In this document: piece after piece, positions 61,446-64,000 of the stretch
Layout of the letters: each line of letters starts with the position of its first letter
Numbering within the stretch: position 1 is the stretch's first letter
NCBI RefSeq assembly: GCF_024808665.1
Contig: NZ_JANUBZ010000003.1
Coordinates: 372,001 to 436,000, forward strand
DNA from: Mucilaginibacter empetricola
GTDB taxonomy: Bacteria > Bacteroidota > Bacteroidia > Sphingobacteriales > Sphingobacteriaceae
Reading direction: 5' to 3'
DNA length: 64,000 nucleotides
Position numbers and translations under genes: made by a program
Notes under the pieces: generated by a model
Databases searched by the model: none
What the model was told of the DNA's origin: nothing
Seen by the model: the letters and a program-made list of their open reading frames with translations, nothing else

Positions 61446-62600
61446 TTAAACTACCGTTAGTGCGGTAACAACCACCAATATAAGCATGCAAATACTAAAC
61501 GCTAGGGTATAGGTTAAGGACATGCCGAACATTTTTGTAAACGTGCGCCATTTGCTGCGATGATACATAACCCTTAGGGCGCGATATATATACCATATAA
61601 TTACCAGCGTAGAGATAATATTTATCCAGTCAATTACACCAACCCATCCGCCGGTATCTGGTAATATCATCTTCAGTATCATTATTATGGTTAAGAACAG
61701 AAATACAAAACAGTGTAAATGGAACGAAAAAATGAGATGCTCCACGTAAAACTTCTTGTTTTTCCAAAATGTTATCTTCAATATCAGTGCAAATAATGGC
61801 AGTAACAAGAACATCATTTTCGGAAAGTTATGTTCAATGCCTTCCTTAATTAACTTCTTTTTGTTGATTTTAGGATTCTTTAAAGCAAAGGCTTTTTCAT
61901 TAAAATATCTTGTAAACAACCCATCGCGTTCAGCCTCTGGTAATTTTTTTTGTGTTGCCAGATATTGCGTGTAGGTACTATCATCGGTTGTGGTGGCAAC
62001 ACCCTGTTCAAATACATCGCCAGTTACACTATCGTCGTCGTCATCATCGTCTTTATTCAGGGAGTCGATAGGTTTTACGTGAATGTTAAGACCTGCTTTG
62101 TGGGCGGTATCTACTGGTATATGTTTTTTTACATGATGACCTGCTGGCTTCGTGATTGCAGCAATTGTCTCTTTTTTTTGTTCTGGAGTGAGGTCTTTGT
62201 TGTTTTTTATCTTATCAATGGCAACCTTTTTAACCGAGTCCTGAAAATGTTCTGTATTGATCTGTTTAACTTCAACTTTATCAGCTTCTTTATTTTCCTT
62301 AAAAACCAATAAAAAGTAAATCAGACTTATAAAGATGTACATTTTTACAGGATGTAAAAACTGTGCCCTCCGACCGGCCATATACTCATTAGTCAGCTTA
62401 CCGGGACTAAAAAACAGAGGTTTAAGTGTATGAAAAAACTGCTGATCAAAGTGAAAATAGTCACTAATGGCATGGTTCATCATATGCCCGAAGCTTTCTT
62501 TTATCTGCAGATTTTCCTGCCCGCAATTGTGGCAAAATTTACCTTCTAAAATGGTGCCGCAATTGAGGCAGTCGTTTTCATGCCGGTAATGTTTTTTCAT
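61446..62600 (-). CDS. DUF3667 membrane protein with N-terminal zinc ribbon
   Basis: A 384-residue protein. The N-terminus carries a four-cysteine zinc ribbon (Cys11, Cys14, Cys23, Cys26 in CLNCG ... CHNCG), followed by the DUF3667 core HFDQQFFHTLKPLFFSPGKL and YMAGRRAQFLHPVKMY, a membrane helix, a hydrophilic region with a run of Asp (about residues 186-192), then about four C-terminal helices. Function unknown. It is probably the second gene of a two-gene unit with the transporter at 62637, 36 bp away. Confidence 0.88.
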   Translation of the reverse strand: MKKHYRHENDCLNCGTILEGKFCHNCGQENLQIKESFGHMMNHAISDYFHFDQQFFHTLKPLFFSPGKLTNEYMAGRRAQFLHPVKMYIFISLIYFLLVFKENKEADKVEVKQINTEHFQDSVKKVAIDKIKNNKDLTPEQKKETIAAITKPAGHHVKKHIPVDTAHKAGLNIHVKPIDSLNKDDDDDDDSVTGDVFEQGVATTTDDSTYTQYLATQKKLPEAERDGLFTRYFNEKAFALKNPKINKKKLIKEGIEHNFPKMMFLLLPLFALILKITFWKNKKFYVEHLIFSFHLHCFVFLFLTIIMILKMILPDTGGWVGVIDWINIISTLVIIWYIYRALRVMYHRSKWRTFTKMFGMSLTYTLAFSICMLILVVVTALTVV

Positions 62601-62636
62601 GGGTTTGTATTAATTCGCAATAATTAATATGATTGG

Positions 62637-63896
62637 TTAAACTTCCTGCAATTTTGTTTCGGGTATAACGCTATATTTATTTCTGAATGCAAACGGAAAT
62701 ATAACGGCAATTACCAGCGCATATGCGGCAAAAGTAAGCCATATGCCGGGCCAGTTTTTACTTTGATCGGGGAGTATAAAAAATTTATCAATAATCAAAC
62801 CGCTCGCATAACTGCCAAATAACGCTCCGAAGCCGTTTACCATCATCATAAACAAACCTTGTGCACTGCCACGTATTTCGGGTGATATTTGGGTTTCGAT
62901 AAAAAGCGAGCCTGAAATATTGAAAAAATCAAATGCCATGCCGTATACAATGCACGATAATATGATCATCCACAAACCATCAGCAGGGTTGCCGAAAGCA
63001 AAAAGACCAAACCGTAATACCCAGGCCAGCATACTGATCAACATTACATATTTGATCCCGAATTTTCTTAAAAAGAATGGTATGGCTAAAATGAAAACAG
63101 TTTCGGAAAACTGCGAGATAGACATAATTATGGCGGGATACTTTACGGCATTAAGTCCCTGGTAGGCTGCTATTTTTTTAAAATCCTGAAGATAAGTATC
63201 GCCATATGCATTGGTTAATTGCAAAGCCGCTCCCAAAAACATCGAAAAAATAAAAAAAATGGCAAATTTGGGCGTTTTAAACAGCTTGAAGGCATTTAAT
63301 CCTAATAAATCAACCAATGATTTGTTATTTGAGTTATGGGAAAGAGGAGGGCATTGAGGAAGTGTAAAAGCGTACAAACCCAACGCCAATGACACCGCCG
63401 AAGCTATGTAGAACTGATTTGGCGTAGTTTCGTTGTGCGAAAGGCTCACTGTCCATAAAGCCGCAATAAAGCCTACTGTTCCCCATGTTCGTATAGGAGG
63501 GAAGTCTTTTACTACATCAATATTGTTTTTCTTCAATGCTGAATACGCCACAGTTATAGATAACGATAACGTAGGCATATAAAACACCATATTAAGTAAC
63601 AGTACCCAAAAGAAAGTTGATGGATTATTTACCAATGGCAGGCTAAATAAGGTACAGGCACCCAAAATATGCATAATGCCATAAAGTTTTTGAGCGCTGA
63701 TGTATTTATCAACCATGATGCCGGTAATGGCAGGCATAAAGATGGCAGAGATGCCCATGGTAGAGAATATAGCTGCAAAATGCGTTGCAGACCATTGTTT
63801 GTTTTGAAACCAGTATGCCCCAATGGTAATGAGCCATGATCCCCATATAAAAAATTGCATAAAATTCATCAGGATCAGGCGCAATTTAACATTCAT
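62637..63896 (-). CDS. NHS-family nucleoside:H+ symporter (NupG-like)
   Basis: The 419-residue product has about 12 membrane segments and the nucleoside:H+ symporter signatures: MNFMQFFIWGSWLITIGAYW, PAITGIMVDKYISAQKLYG, and FPPIRTWGTVGFIAALW between helices 4 and 5. It lies in the inner membrane and likely imports nucleosides; exact specificity cannot be read. Start ATG at 63896; the last 104 bases of the window hold only its upstream AT-rich region. Confidence 0.9.
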   Translation of the reverse strand: MNVKLRLILMNFMQFFIWGSWLITIGAYWFQNKQWSATHFAAIFSTMGISAIFMPAITGIMVDKYISAQKLYGIMHILGACTLFSLPLVNNPSTFFWVLLLNMVFYMPTLSLSITVAYSALKKNNIDVVKDFPPIRTWGTVGFIAALWTVSLSHNETTPNQFYIASAVSLALGLYAFTLPQCPPLSHNSNNKSLVDLLGLNAFKLFKTPKFAIFFIFSMFLGAALQLTNAYGDTYLQDFKKIAAYQGLNAVKYPAIIMSISQFSETVFILAIPFFLRKFGIKYVMLISMLAWVLRFGLFAFGNPADGLWMIILSCIVYGMAFDFFNISGSLFIETQISPEIRGSAQGLFMMMVNGFGALFGSYASGLIIDKFFILPDQSKNWPGIWLTFAAYALVIAVIFPFAFRNKYSVIPETKLQEV

Positions 63897-64000
63897 ACAG
63901 GGCTGATTTTTAAAATATCTTTAGTGTTAAAATTAATATGGGAAAGTAGCGAATAAAAGTGAAATCAAAAAACTATAAGGCATAGTTTAGATGTGTGCCG

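Overview
The window is chromosomal DNA of a Bacteroidota bacterium, most likely a Sphingobacteriaceae member close to Mucilaginibacter or Pedobacter. This is inferred from the gene repertoire (DUF3667, DUF4251, PorT-like barrel, GH63-like enzyme, NHS-type nucleoside permease, many MacB-like permeases ending in NPVKSLRSE), moderate-to-low GC and AT-rich intergenic DNA. No rRNA, tRNA, CRISPR, insertion sequence or phage gene was seen.

Layout. 1-926 (-) is the start of a cytochrome bd oxidase subunit I gene cut by the window edge. 1113-4412 (+) holds a small exported protein, an outer-membrane barrel and a vanadium-haloperoxidase-type lipoprotein. 4505-11029 (+) is a catabolic run: RidA-family protein, a D-serine dehydratase/D-threonine aldolase-type enzyme, M19 dipeptidase, GH63-like glycosidase and a TIM-barrel epimerase. 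Two small paralogous genes follow on the minus strand (11093-11743). 11946-15501 is a minimal ethanolamine pathway (permease, EutB, EutC). 15503-18705 (-) carries a DUF4251 protein, HtpG and an FMN reductase.

The centre of interest is 18798-55830, about 37 kb forming one export system. A histidine kinase and an NtrC-type response regulator (-) face a membrane-fusion protein, an ABC ATPase, eleven full-length MacB/FtsX-type permeases (six, then a beta-solenoid DUF4097-like protein, then five), a second ABC ATPase, a TolC-type channel and a PorT-like barrel. Four copies of a 42-bp element with the core TGTATCATAAYCGTAC, each followed after 50-52 bp by a TTTGG(T/C)ATG sigma-54-like -24 element, precede the fusion protein, permease 7, permease 9 and the second ATPase. 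The simplest reading is a sigma-54 regulon controlled by the adjacent regulator, splitting the cluster into at least four transcription units that share one fusion protein and one outer-membrane channel.

56064-61377 (+) encodes three exported glycosidases (GH9 endoglucanase, GH3 beta-glucosidase, GH53 galactanase). 61446-63896 (-) encodes a DUF3667 membrane protein and an NHS-family nucleoside transporter. Most transcription-unit ends carry clear hairpin terminators.
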